64,000 nucleotides of DNA, taken from Acidimicrobiia bacterium (GTDB lineage: Bacteria; Actinomycetota; Acidimicrobiia; IMCC26256; PALSA-555). Below the pieces are notes generated by a model. It was not told where the DNA came from, made no database searches, and saw only the letters and a list, made by a program, of their open reading frames with translations. The stretch lies in the NCBI GenBank assembly GCA_040881685.1, contig JBBECS010000047.1, positions 3,575 to 67,574 on the forward strand, read 5' to 3'. A program made the position numbers and the translations under genes. Shown piece by piece: positions 53,058 to 62,522 of the stretch. Numbering within the stretch: the first letter of the stretch is position 1; each line of letters opens with the position of its first letter.

Positions 53058-54161
53058 ATGGATCCTGACAACTACGAGACGACTGCCGTCGTCCACGAGC
53101 TGATCGACACGCTCAAGGAGCTCGACAACAGGTTCTTCGAAGGCCCGAACGCGCTGGGCGACGACCAGCAGGTCCTCGAGGGCTACAAGTGGATCTTCTC
53201 GATCCTCCAGGTGGCGCTCGACACTCAGGTGTGGGGCGACCCGGCAAACCCCCGCTTCGTCGAGATCGTCGGTCCGTACAAGAAGTGGGGTGGCGACAAC
53301 GCCGATGCCTTCTACCAGTTCGCCCCCGTCGATCCCGACGTCGTGTACCGCGTCACCGGCGTGAGGGGCGACGCGGCGTACCTCTCGCTCACCGTGTACG
53401 GCGGGCCGCGCGACGGTCACTATTCCGAGCGCATCGTCGGCACCGTCAACGACCGCGACCACCTGAAGATCCGTAAGAACGGCAAGTTCGAGCTGATGAT
53501 GGCGAGGGAGCGGCCGAAAGGTTGGAAGGGCCCGTTCCTCCAGCTCGAGGACGACGCCGTCGCTGCGATCACGCGCGACTACCTCGAGGATCCGGTGCGC
53601 GGGAAGCGGTGCCAATGGCATATCGAGTCGGTCGATCCACCGACCACGTACCGCGAGGATGACGCCGACCTGGCTCGGCGATTCCGCGCCGCGCTCACCT
53701 GGGTGCGCGACCAGGCGCAGATGGTGCCGCTCGGCCTCGGCGCGGCCAACCAGATCGACGAGCCGTACCCGGTGCAGAAGGTCACGTTCGGCTGGGCAGC
53801 CGGCGACGCCGCGTACGCGATGGGCAGCTTCGACCTCGCGCCGGACGAAGCGCTCGTCATCACGGGGCGCTCACCCGAGTGTGCGTTCTGGAACTGCTGC
53901 CTCTGGAACCAGTTCATGCACACCTACAACTATGAGTACGAGCGCGTGACGATCAACGGCACACAGACCCACTACGAAGACGACGGCTCCTGGACGCTGG
54001 TCGTCGCGCACGAGGACCCTGGCCACCCGAACTGGCTCTCGACCGCTGGCCACCCACGCGGCCGCATGTGGTTCCGCTGGTTCTACCCGTCCGACACGCC
54101 CGATCGACCGGAGACCAAGGTCGTCAAGCTCGCCGACGTCCCCGCGGTGCGGGGGTTCTGA
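53058..54161 (+). CDS. DUF1214 domain protein
   Basis: 367 residues from ATG 53058 (an in-frame GTG at 53049 is also possible). The segments NADAFYQFAPVDPDVVYRVTG, YLSLTVYGGPRDG and the C-terminal RMWFRWFYPSDTPDRPETKVVKL fit the DUF1214 family, found with DUF1254 or alone in actinobacteria and proteobacteria. The function is unknown. Its 3' end meets the convergent sulfotransferase gene with only 3 bp between. Confidence 0.8.
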   Translation: MDPDNYETTAVVHELIDTLKELDNRFFEGPNALGDDQQVLEGYKWIFSILQVALDTQVWGDPANPRFVEIVGPYKKWGGDNADAFYQFAPVDPDVVYRVTGVRGDAAYLSLTVYGGPRDGHYSERIVGTVNDRDHLKIRKNGKFELMMARERPKGWKGPFLQLEDDAVAAITRDYLEDPVRGKRCQWHIESVDPPTTYREDDADLARRFRAALTWVRDQAQMVPLGLGAANQIDEPYPVQKVTFGWAAGDAAYAMGSFDLAPDEALVITGRSPECAFWNCCLWNQFMHTYNYEYERVTINGTQTHYEDDGSWTLVVAHEDPGHPNWLSTAGHPRGRMWFRWFYPSDTPDRPETKVVKLADVPAVRGF

Positions 54162-54164
54162 GCC

Positions 54165-55439
54165 TTAATCCTCCAGCGTGACGTTGAAGCGGTCGGTGTA
54201 AGTGCGCATGGCTTCGCGGCGCTCGGTCGGGTCGATGCCGAAGTCGCCTTGGAGGTCGTAGGTCAGTCCGCCGTGGCGGCCGCGGGGGTGGTCGGCCATG
54301 AACGATTCCATCGCGGCCCGCACGTCCGGTGTGAACGGCTGGTCGGCTACTCGGTAGATGCGCTCGACCATGGCCACGTCGTCGGCCATGAACTCGTCGA
54401 AGGCGACGTCGATGGTGTGGTCCGGCGGCAGCAGCTGGTGGTCGCGCATCCCGGCGTTGAGCATTTCCTCGATGCGGTCGGACCAGTACTGCCCGATGTG
54501 CTTCGGGTCAACGACGTCGTGGCTGAGGCGCGCGGTGTACGCCAGCATCGTGGCGTTCGATGCGATGACGGCGACGGGGTCGCGGTGCGTGACGACGAGC
54601 GTGGCGTCGGGAAACACGCGCAGCAACGGTTGGAATTGCTCGAGATGTTGCGGCGACTTGAGCACCCAGCGCGCGCCTGAAGGCCGCTGCCACTGGAGCA
54701 CCTGGAGCACTTTGCGCAGGTACTCGTAGTGAGGTGTCTGGTCGTGCGTGACGTACCACTGCTTCCACGCAGGCAGCACCCCCATCGTCTCGAAGAGCAT
54801 CGTCGAGAAGTCGATGGCGAGCAGCTGGATCTCCTCGTGCACGTGGTCGACCGTCATCTCGTGCATGCGCTTGAAGTGCGGCATCGCCTCGTCGAGGATC
54901 CGGAGCCCGGCGCCGGTTCGCTCGCGGCGGGGGTCTTCGCTACCCGCGGCGACCGCGGCGCGCTCGTCGGCTGGAAGCACCGGTTCGAGGCTCTCCCAGT
55001 ACGGAAGCGAGCGGACGGCCGGGTCGGCGGCGATCAGGTTGTGCAGGTGGGTCGTGCCCGTGCGGGGCTGGCCCACGATGAAGATCGACCGCTCGATCGC
55101 AACGTCGAGGATCTCAGGGTGGGCCAGCACGAGGTCTTCGACGAGGAGACGGTTCTTCAGGAGCTGGAGCACCTGCGCGTGCGCGCTGACGCGCCCCATC
55201 GCCGAGCGCTCGCGCTGGGAGTCGAGCGCGCCGACCAGCACACTCAGCGGCTCCCAGAAGCTCTCGTCACCGAAGTCGTGCAGGCCGGTCTCGGCCTGCG
55301 CCTGCGCGACGAGTGCGTCGGGTGTGAGCTCGAGCTCGGCGGCGATGGGCTCGACGGCCTGCATCATCTCGGCGACGTGCGGCGCGAACTGCGGGGCGGC
55401 GAGGTCGTCGATGTGGATCGAAGCGGGGCGCGCGCTCAC
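54165..55439 (-). CDS. Sulfotransferase family protein
   Basis: 424 residues from GTG 55439. The 5'-phosphosulfate loop is IFIVGQPRTGTTHLHNLIAADP and the 3'-phosphate motif is VVTHRDPVAVIASNATM, giving PAPS binding. The family (Sulfotransfer_3 type) is frequent in mycobacteria and acidimicrobia, often near DUF1214 proteins as here. The acceptor is unknown. The frame is open further upstream, but that part is low-complexity and Arg/Pro-rich. Confidence 0.88.
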   Translation of the reverse strand: MSARPASIHIDDLAAPQFAPHVAEMMQAVEPIAAELELTPDALVAQAQAETGLHDFGDESFWEPLSVLVGALDSQRERSAMGRVSAHAQVLQLLKNRLLVEDLVLAHPEILDVAIERSIFIVGQPRTGTTHLHNLIAADPAVRSLPYWESLEPVLPADERAAVAAGSEDPRRERTGAGLRILDEAMPHFKRMHEMTVDHVHEEIQLLAIDFSTMLFETMGVLPAWKQWYVTHDQTPHYEYLRKVLQVLQWQRPSGARWVLKSPQHLEQFQPLLRVFPDATLVVTHRDPVAVIASNATMLAYTARLSHDVVDPKHIGQYWSDRIEEMLNAGMRDHQLLPPDHTIDVAFDEFMADDVAMVERIYRVADQPFTPDVRAAMESFMADHPRGRHGGLTYDLQGDFGIDPTERREAMRTYTDRFNVTLED

Positions 55440-55646
55440 GGGCGGGGAGCGTACCGGGGTCCATCCGATCGGCTTCGGGAGAGAGAGAGGGCCGCGGCGG
55501 CGCGGCACGGGAGGCGCCGCCGCAGCCCAGCCGTCCCAGCCGCGCGACGAGAGCTCGAGGGGATCAGAGTCGCCGCGTGACCGGGCCGGACACGATGTCC
55601 GTGACACGGCGCCGAGTGACGGGTGACGCCGGCGTGCGTCCTCGAC

Positions 55647-57086
55647 TCAAAACTCGATCGCGGACAGGTCGGGTTGCCACGCTTCGGCACGCGTGACCGC
55701 TTCGCGCCAACGGTCGCGATCGAGCACTCGCTCTGGCTCGACGCGAGCGCCGGGCTTCCACGTGCTCGCGATGTCGTCGTCGTGCGTCCACCACCCGATC
55801 GCGGCTCCGGCGGCGAACGCCGCGCCGATCGCCGTGGCTTCGCGCACCGGCGCAACCTCGACCGGCCGTTGCGTCGCGTCGGCCAGCGCCTGGACGAACG
55901 TGAGGTTGGCGGCCATGCCCCCATCGATCCGCACGATCTCGATGGTGCAGGCGCTGTCGGCTTCGGCGGCCTCGACGAGGTCGGCGCCCCGGTGGGCGAC
56001 GCCTTCGAGCACGGCGCGCACAATGTGTGCCCGCTCGGTGCCGCGCGTCAGCCCCACGAGCGTCCCGCGCGCGCCAAAGTCCCACTGGGGCGTGCCGAGT
56101 CCGAGCAGCGCGGGCACGAACCACACGTCGCCGGTGTCGGCGCAGGTTGCCGCGACGGCGTCGGTCTCCTCGGCCGATGCCACGAGTCCGAGGTCGTCGC
56201 GCAACCACTCCACGTTGGTGCCGGCCGAGAGCATCACCGCTTCGAGTCCCCAAGTGTCGGCGTTGCCGACCCGCCGCGTCACGATCGGGTACGTCCCCGC
56301 GTGGCCACGCAGGTCGATCGGTGGGCGTTGTGGCCCGAGCACGAGATCGAGCATTCCGCCGGTGCCGAAGGTGATCTTGGCGTCGCCCGGTCGCACGCAG
56401 CCCTGACCGAGCAGCGATGCCTGTTGGTCACCGAGCAGGCCGGTGATCGGCGGTGCGCCGGGCAACGCCGACGCGGTTGCGAGTGCGCCAGACGAGTCGA
56501 CGACCGTGGGGAGCGTGCGCTCGGGGATGCGCAGTGCTTCGAGGACGGTGGTGTCCCACGCGTCGTTCGCCGCGGTGCGCGTCCCGGTGATCGGCGCGTT
56601 GGTTCCGTCGGTGGCGTGGACCGAGCCGCCCGTGAGCGTCCACACGATCCACGCGTCCACGGTGCCGATACAGAGGTCGCGGGCGCGGTCGGGATCCGCT
56701 GCGTCGAGCAGCGCTTCGAACTTCGTCGCCGAGTGGTTCGGGCCGAGCCGCACTCCCGATGGCGCGAGCTCGAGGCACCGCACGACCGTGCGCAGGTCCT
56801 GCCAGCCGATGCCCGGCCCGACCGGCGCGCCCGTGTGCCGGTCCCACACGATCGCCGAGCCGCGCTGGTTGGCGATGCCGACGGCCGAGACCTCGCCCAC
56901 CTCGTCGATCGCCATGCGTGCGAGCTGGAGCGCTGCGTCTGCCATCGCGGCGGCGTCAAACTCGACCAACCCGGGCGCGGGCGACGACGGCAGGAGTGGC
57001 GTGCGGTGCTCGGCGACCACGTGCGCATCGCCGTCGACCACCACCGCCCGCACCGACGACGTCCCCACGTCGACGACGAGGATCAT
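55647..57086 (-). CDS. glpK: Glycerol kinase-like FGGY carbohydrate kinase
   Basis: 479 residues from ATG 57086. MILVVDVGTSSVRAVVVDGDAHV is the ATP-binding start of the FGGY/ASKHA kinases. GIANQRGSAIVWDRHTGAPVGPGIGWQD and GLLGDQQASLLGQGC match glycerol kinases, and the late RIDGGMAANLTFVQALAD the second signature. With glpD upstream it fits glycerol use by phosphorylation to glycerol-3-phosphate. Some glycerol-kinase residues differ, so another polyol is possible. It is the last gene of the glpD operon. Confidence 0.85.
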   Translation of the reverse strand: MILVVDVGTSSVRAVVVDGDAHVVAEHRTPLLPSSPAPGLVEFDAAAMADAALQLARMAIDEVGEVSAVGIANQRGSAIVWDRHTGAPVGPGIGWQDLRTVVRCLELAPSGVRLGPNHSATKFEALLDAADPDRARDLCIGTVDAWIVWTLTGGSVHATDGTNAPITGTRTAANDAWDTTVLEALRIPERTLPTVVDSSGALATASALPGAPPITGLLGDQQASLLGQGCVRPGDAKITFGTGGMLDLVLGPQRPPIDLRGHAGTYPIVTRRVGNADTWGLEAVMLSAGTNVEWLRDDLGLVASAEETDAVAATCADTGDVWFVPALLGLGTPQWDFGARGTLVGLTRGTERAHIVRAVLEGVAHRGADLVEAAEADSACTIEIVRIDGGMAANLTFVQALADATQRPVEVAPVREATAIGAAFAAGAAIGWWTHDDDIASTWKPGARVEPERVLDRDRWREAVTRAEAWQPDLSAIEF

Positions 57087-57097
57087 GTGACGACCAG

Positions 57098-57196
57098 AGG
57101 TGAGCGCCCGCGCCGCAGGTACCAGGCGGCATTCGCAGCGAGCCGGTCGCCGAAGTGAAGTGGAGCGGCCCGGCCCACGGGGCCGAAAGCGGGGAA
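57098..57196 (+). repeat. Intergenic hairpin element, copy 11 (glpK region, reversed to the operon)
   Basis: Plus-strand: AGGTGAGCGCCCGCG, a degenerate hairpin 1 (GCCGCAGG-TAC-CAGGCGGC), GCAGCGAGCCGG, CGCCGAAGTGAAGTGGAGCG, hairpin 2 GGCCC-AC-GGGGCC and tail CGAAAGCGGGGAA. Hairpin 2 has exchanged its bases against the usual GGCGC/GCGCC while keeping pairing. It lies between the oxidase and glpK genes of a minus-strand operon but points the other way. Confidence 0.85.
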
Positions 57197-57201
57197 TCGG
57201 G

Positions 57202-58695
57202 TCACGGCCAGGCGGGGGAGGGGCCGAACGGGCTCGGGAGGCCGAGCTTGCCGGGGTTGAGGATGCCGTTGGGGTCGAGCGCGTCCTTCGTTGCGACGAG
57301 CACGTCGAAGGCATCGCCGAGCGCTTCACGCACGAAGCGGGCCCGGTTCAGACCGACGCCGTGGTGATGGCTGAGCGCGCCACCGTGGCCGAGGACGGCC
57401 CGGGTGCCGGCGTCCCAGGCAGCGCGGTAGTACGCCTCGCGTCCGTCGGCGGGTGGTTGGCCCGCGAACGTGAAGTAGAGGCACGCGCCGTCACCGTACG
57501 AATGTGATTGATGTGCCGACGCGACCAGCGTGTGCTCGACGCCGGCGATCGCGGCGGTCGTCGCGTCGTAGATCGCCGGGAGGTCTCGCCAGCTCGCAGC
57601 GATCTCCATCGTGTCCACGACGTACCCGCGCGAGATGAGTGCCTCGAGCGCGCTGACGTCGTTGCGGTGCTCGAGCCATCGGTCGACGAGCTCGGCGTCG
57701 AGCGCCGAAGCGTCCGCGCACTCTTCGCGCACGATCGCCATCGTGCCTGCGATCAACAGGGGATCCCCCTCGTCGAGCCCTAGCAGCGGGTGGTGCTCAC
57801 CGGTCTGAAAGTTGCGCTCGCCTTCGATCGCGTCGTAGAGGCGCAGCACCGCCGGAGTGGCGCCGCGATGCAGGATCCGTCGACAGGCGTCGAGGCCGTC
57901 GGCGAACGATTCGAAGCCGAACGCGGCGCGCACTGTGGCCGGCGGCGCTGGGTGCAGCCGCAACCGCGCGCTCGTGATGATGCCGAGGGTCCCTTCGCTG
58001 CCGACGAACAGCTGGGTGAGGTCGGGGCCGACCGCGGCGCGTGGCGCGCCACCCGTCGTGATGCGTTGCCCGTCGGCGAGCACCACGTCGAGTCCGACGA
58101 CGATGTCCTCGATCTTGCCGTACCGGGTGGAGTGCTGACCCGCGCCGCGACACGCAAGCCAACCGCCCACGGTGGACAGGTCCATCGATTGGGGCCAGTG
58201 CCCGATCGTCACACCGTGTGTGGACTGCAGCTCGTCCTCGAGTGGCGTGCCGAACGTGCCCGCGCGCACATCGAGGATCATCGAGTTGCGGTCGATGTCG
58301 ACGATGCCGGACACCCCGCACAGGTCGAGCACGACACCGCCATGCAGGGGAACGCTCGCGCCGCACACGCCGGAGCGCCCGGCCGCGGCTGTCACCGGCA
58401 GCCGCGCCTCGTTGGCCACCCGCAGCAGAGCCGAGATCTCGTCGACCGTGGTTGGCCGGGCAACTGCAGCCGCGCGCGCCGCCACCTGGCCGTCGAGTGC
58501 CCACACCATGGCGAGCGGCCACCAGTCGCGGCTCGCCTCGGCGAGCGCGCTGGGCTCGACGGTGACGTCGGCGCACGCACCGCGCAGGCGTTCGAGCAGC
58601 GCGTCGTTGACGTCGACGAAGGCGGCATCGAGCCGGGCCGTCACCTCGGCCGCGTCCCGACCGAACTCGATCGGCGGTGTCGGCGCTCCGGTCAC
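57202..58695 (-). CDS. FAD-binding oxidase, alkyldihydroxyacetonephosphate synthase-like
   Basis: 497 residues from GTG 58695. The PCMH-type FAD domain has AAAGRSGVCGASVPLHGG, STVGGWLACRGAGQHSTRYGKIED and LFVGSEGTLGIITSARLR. The C-terminal half has YGDGACLYFTF and the triple-His HHHGVGLNRARF, both typical of alkyl-DHAP synthase (AGPS) and related oxidases. In eukaryotes AGPS makes ether lipids. Its place between glpD and glpK suggests a glycerol-phosphate or DHAP-derived substrate; the product is not known. Confidence 0.82.
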   Translation of the reverse strand: MTGAPTPPIEFGRDAAEVTARLDAAFVDVNDALLERLRGACADVTVEPSALAEASRDWWPLAMVWALDGQVAARAAAVARPTTVDEISALLRVANEARLPVTAAAGRSGVCGASVPLHGGVVLDLCGVSGIVDIDRNSMILDVRAGTFGTPLEDELQSTHGVTIGHWPQSMDLSTVGGWLACRGAGQHSTRYGKIEDIVVGLDVVLADGQRITTGGAPRAAVGPDLTQLFVGSEGTLGIITSARLRLHPAPPATVRAAFGFESFADGLDACRRILHRGATPAVLRLYDAIEGERNFQTGEHHPLLGLDEGDPLLIAGTMAIVREECADASALDAELVDRWLEHRNDVSALEALISRGYVVDTMEIAASWRDLPAIYDATTAAIAGVEHTLVASAHQSHSYGDGACLYFTFAGQPPADGREAYYRAAWDAGTRAVLGHGGALSHHHGVGLNRARFVREALGDAFDVLVATKDALDPNGILNPGKLGLPSPFGPSPAWP

Positions 58696-60344
58696 GCCCC
58701 GAGTGTCGCGTCGAGGGCGGTGTCGGGGAGGCCGGCCGACTCTCGCTCGTGCGCCACGGAGGCGCGGTAGGCGTCGGCTTGACGCGCCGCCTCGTCGGCC
58801 GTCCAGCCCAGCTCGGGTGCGAGCAGCTCCGCGACCGCACCCGCGGCCGCCGCCGAAGCGTCTCGGGCGAGCAGGCGGGCACGGGTCCGGCGCGAGAGCA
58901 CGTCGTCGACGGTGGTCGCCATCTCGTGGCGTACGGCATGAATCGCTTCGGCGCGGAGATAGGGGAGGCCGGGCACGAGCGCCTCGCCGAGGCTCGGATC
59001 CGTGTGCACCAGCCCGTGGATCGCGTCACCTTCGGTTCCGTAGCGCCCGGCGAGGTGATCATGCAGGCTCGGCTCGGGCGTGTCGGGCGGCGACTCGAAG
59101 CCGTCGGCTCCGAGCAGCTTCAAGTGCTTGGTCTTGGACTTGGCGCGTCGGCGATCGAGGATGCGCGCCGCTTGATCCACCGTGTCGGCGGCCATGCGGC
59201 GATACGTCGTGAGCTTCCCGCCGGTGATCGTGATCACACCGCTCTCCGACACGCGAACGGCATGGCGACGCGAGAGGTCGGCGGTGCGCGTGCTCCCTGC
59301 CTCACGCAGGAGCGGGCGCAACCCGGCCCACGTGCTCAACACGTCGCTCGGAGCAAGTGGTTCGACGATCGCGCGATTGAGCGCGCTGAGCAGGTAGTCG
59401 ACGTCGTCTGGCGTGCACTGCGGGTCGTCGAGCGAACCTTCGTAGTCCGTGTCGGTTGTACCGATGTAGGTGAAGTCCCCCCACGGCACCACGAACACCG
59501 ACCGTCGGTCCTTGGGCACCGGCACGATCGCGGCGATGTCGTTGCGCACCTTTTCCCACGGCACGGTGACGTGGATGCCCTTCGCCGGTCGGATCGACTC
59601 GGGATCCGCGCCCTCGTCGAAGGCGCGCACGTCGTCAGCCCACACCCCGGCCGCATTGATCACGACGCGTGCCCGTACCTCGATCTCGGAGTCACCCATG
59701 ACGACGCGCGCACCGCGCACCTCGCCGGCCTCGTTCTTCAGCAGCGCTGTGACGCGCGCGTGGTTGGCGATCGCGGCGCCGTGGCTCGCGGCCGTTCGGG
59801 CGATGCAGAGCGTGAGCCTGGCGTCATCGGTCCTGGCGTCCCAATACAGGTAGGCCGAGGCAACGTTGTCGCGCCGCAGCGTGGGCATGTGTGCCATCGC
59901 CTCGTCGCGATTGATGCGCTGGTGCTTCTTGCGGATTCGGAAGCCCCCGGCCAGGTCGTACATCCACATCGCGACGCCGAGGGCGCGGGCGATCCGCCGA
60001 TCGATCAGCCCGTCACGGGCGAAGATCGGAATGAGGAAAGGCAGCAGTCGAACGAGGTGGGGCGCGTTCTCCAAGGCGAGGTGGCGCTCGCGCAGGCCCT
60101 CGTACACGAGTCCGAACTCACGCTGCTGGAGATAGCGGATCCCGCCGTGCACGAGCTTGGAGGACTTCGACGACGTCCCCGACGCGAAGTCGTCACGTTC
60201 CACGAGGGCCGTGCGCAGCCCGCGGCTGGCCGCGTCGAGCGCGCACCCAGCGCCGGTGATCCCCCCGCCGACGACCAGCACGTCGAACTCCTCGTCGGCC
60301 AGCCGCCGCAGCATCGAAGCGCGGTCGAACTCGAGGAGGCCCAT
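58692..60344 (-). CDS. glpD: Glycerol-3-phosphate dehydrogenase (FAD-dependent)
   Basis: 550 residues. The FAD-binding start FDVLVVGGGITGAGCALDAASRGL and the GlpD signature TSSKSSKLVHGGIRYLQ are clear, as are TWAGLRPLLRE and GGKLTTYRRMAADTVDQA. The C-terminal helical domain follows. It oxidises glycerol-3-phosphate to DHAP and feeds electrons to quinones at the membrane. It overlaps the AGPS-like gene by 4 bp and is the first gene of the glp operon. Confidence 0.95.
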   Translation of the reverse strand: MGLLEFDRASMLRRLADEEFDVLVVGGGITGAGCALDAASRGLRTALVERDDFASGTSSKSSKLVHGGIRYLQQREFGLVYEGLRERHLALENAPHLVRLLPFLIPIFARDGLIDRRIARALGVAMWMYDLAGGFRIRKKHQRINRDEAMAHMPTLRRDNVASAYLYWDARTDDARLTLCIARTAASHGAAIANHARVTALLKNEAGEVRGARVVMGDSEIEVRARVVINAAGVWADDVRAFDEGADPESIRPAKGIHVTVPWEKVRNDIAAIVPVPKDRRSVFVVPWGDFTYIGTTDTDYEGSLDDPQCTPDDVDYLLSALNRAIVEPLAPSDVLSTWAGLRPLLREAGSTRTADLSRRHAVRVSESGVITITGGKLTTYRRMAADTVDQAARILDRRRAKSKTKHLKLLGADGFESPPDTPEPSLHDHLAGRYGTEGDAIHGLVHTDPSLGEALVPGLPYLRAEAIHAVRHEMATTVDDVLSRRTRARLLARDASAAAAGAVAELLAPELGWTADEAARQADAYRASVAHERESAGLPDTALDATLGA

Positions 60345-60367
60345 GCGACGAGGTTACTGGTGAGTAT

Positions 60368-62467
60368 TCAATACGCCAGCAGCGAGCGCAGGTCGCGTTC
60401 GATGTCGCTCACCTGCGGGAGGATCGCGTCCTCGAGCGACGGCTCGTACCCCACGAGCGTGTCGAGCGCGCCGCGCCGCATCACCGGGGCGTCGAGGTCC
60501 TCGAAGCACTCGTCGGCGATCCACGAGGCGATCTCGCCACCGAACCCGGCCGTGATGGTGTCTTCGTGGAGCACGAGCACGCGTCCGGTCTTGGCCACCG
60601 ACTCGGCCACGATGTCGTGGTCCCAGGGCACGATCGTGCGCAGATCGATCACCTCGATGCGCCCGCCATCGGGGTCGAGCTCGTGTGCGGCCTGGAGCGC
60701 GCGGTGCACGGTCGCTCCCCACGTGACCACCGTGACGGCGTCGCCCGAAGCGACAACCGTCCCGCGACCGAATGGCAGCAGCCAGTCCGCGGGTGGATAC
60801 GGGTCGCGGTTGTAGCCCTGGCGGTACAAGTGCTTGTGCTCGAGGAAGAGCACCGGGTCTTCGCAACGGAACGCGGTGCGTAACAGCCCGGCCGCGTCGC
60901 GGGCGCGAGACGGGAACACCACATGGATCCCGGGGATGTGGGCGAAGATCGACTCGCCGCATTGCGAGTGCCAGATCGCGCCACCGGTGAGGTAGCCACC
61001 GATTGGCACGCGCAGCACCATCGGAACCGAGAAAGCGCCGTTGCTGCGCCAGCGGATCGTGGTGGCTTCGGTCTTGATCTGCTGCATCGCGGTCCAGATG
61101 TAATCGAAGAACTGGATCTCCGGACACGGCCGCAGTCCGCGTATCGCCTGACCGATCGCCCGACCCACGATGTTCGCCTCGGCGAGGGGCGTGTTGTAGC
61201 AGCGCGCGACGCCGTGCTCGCGTTGGAGCCCGAAGGTGATCCCGAACACACCGCCCTTGCCCGGCACCTCTTCGAGCGCGGTCGGGTCACCGTCGGCCAC
61301 GTCTTCACCGAACACGCGGATGCGCTCGTCGCGGGCCATCTGCTCGAGCAGCGTGAGGCGGATTGCCTCGCCGAACGTAACCACCTCGCCTTGCTCACCG
61401 ACCTCAACGGGCTCGGGCGGGAGCTCGGTGACCGTTGCGGGCGCGACGACGTGGTCTCGCACGGTCGCCGGATCGGGCCGCGGTGATGCGAGCGCGGTCT
61501 TCGCCGCCTCAGCGACGAGCGCGACCGCGCCATCGTGGATCTCCTTGGCCTGTACTCGGGTCAGAGCGCCGCAACCGACGAGCTCCTCCTCGAGCACCTT
61601 GATCGGGTCGTGCTCGGCTTCGTCCTCGAGCTCGGCGTGGGGGCGGTATTTCTTCTGATCGTCGGAAAGGGAATGCGAGTACGGCCGCGTCACGATGGCG
61701 TGAATGAGGCACGGACCGGCGCCAGCGCGGACGCGATCCACCGCGTGAGCGCCCTTGTCGCGCGTCTCGAAGTAGTCCCGACCGTCGAGCTTGGTCACGT
61801 GCAGGCCACGGAATCCGGCCACGAGCTCGGAGATCGGTGCTGGCGCACCGTCGGCGGCGCGCGTGGAAATGGCATATCCGTTGTCCGCGACCACGTAGAG
61901 CACAGGGAGCGCGAGCCGGCACGCCGTGTTGAGGCTTTCCCAGAACTCTCCTTGCGAGGTCGCGCCCTCGCCGAGCGACACATAGGTGAGCTCGTCGCCG
62001 TATGCACGGCACCCGGGGAGGTCGCGGCGCACGATGTAGCGCGACGCCTCGGCGCACCCCACTGCCGACAGGCACTGACTGCCGGTGGCGCTCGACTGCG
62101 TGACGATGTTCTTGGCCGCGTCGCCCCAATGGCACGGCATCTGGCGCCCGCCTGATGCCGGATCGTCGGCGGACCCCACTGCCTGGAGCAGGATCTCCAA
62201 GGGCGTCACACCCAGACCGAGCACGAGCGCGCGATCCCGGTAGTAGGGGAAGAACCAGTCATACCCGGGGCGCAGCACGCGCGCGAGGGCGAGGAGCAGG
62301 GCCTCATGACCAGCACCAGAGATCTGGAAGAACGCGCGGCTCTGCTGGCGCAGCGCGATCTCACGGTCGTCGAGGGCACGGGACACGCACGCGAGTCGAA
62401 AGTCGTCAACGGCCTCGGAGATCGCGACGCCTCGGTGGTGCCCGGTGAGCCATTCGTGGAGCTTCAC
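60368..62467 (-). CDS. Fused E1 alpha-beta 2-oxoacid dehydrogenase (thiamine diphosphate)
   Basis: 699 residues from GTG 62467 (ATG 62506 is also open). The alpha part (about 1-330) has SQCLSAVGCAEASRY, the ThDP motif GEGATSQGEFWES ... VADNGYAIS and THDP-loop SHSLSDDQKKYR. The beta part (about 345-699) has VFGEDVADGDPTALEEVPGKGGVFG, FDYIWTAMQQIKTEA and EVIDLRTIVPWDHD. This is the E1 of branched-chain or acetoin-type complexes as one chain. E2 is divergent and close by. Confidence 0.9.
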   Translation of the reverse strand: MKLHEWLTGHHRGVAISEAVDDFRLACVSRALDDREIALRQQSRAFFQISGAGHEALLLALARVLRPGYDWFFPYYRDRALVLGLGVTPLEILLQAVGSADDPASGGRQMPCHWGDAAKNIVTQSSATGSQCLSAVGCAEASRYIVRRDLPGCRAYGDELTYVSLGEGATSQGEFWESLNTACRLALPVLYVVADNGYAISTRAADGAPAPISELVAGFRGLHVTKLDGRDYFETRDKGAHAVDRVRAGAGPCLIHAIVTRPYSHSLSDDQKKYRPHAELEDEAEHDPIKVLEEELVGCGALTRVQAKEIHDGAVALVAEAAKTALASPRPDPATVRDHVVAPATVTELPPEPVEVGEQGEVVTFGEAIRLTLLEQMARDERIRVFGEDVADGDPTALEEVPGKGGVFGITFGLQREHGVARCYNTPLAEANIVGRAIGQAIRGLRPCPEIQFFDYIWTAMQQIKTEATTIRWRSNGAFSVPMVLRVPIGGYLTGGAIWHSQCGESIFAHIPGIHVVFPSRARDAAGLLRTAFRCEDPVLFLEHKHLYRQGYNRDPYPPADWLLPFGRGTVVASGDAVTVVTWGATVHRALQAAHELDPDGGRIEVIDLRTIVPWDHDIVAESVAKTGRVLVLHEDTITAGFGGEIASWIADECFEDLDAPVMRRGALDTLVGYEPSLEDAILPQVSDIERDLRSLLAY

Positions 62468-62522
62468 CGGCCGGGACACTACCGGCCGCACCGATCGACC
62501 CAGCATGGATACGGTGAGCGCG

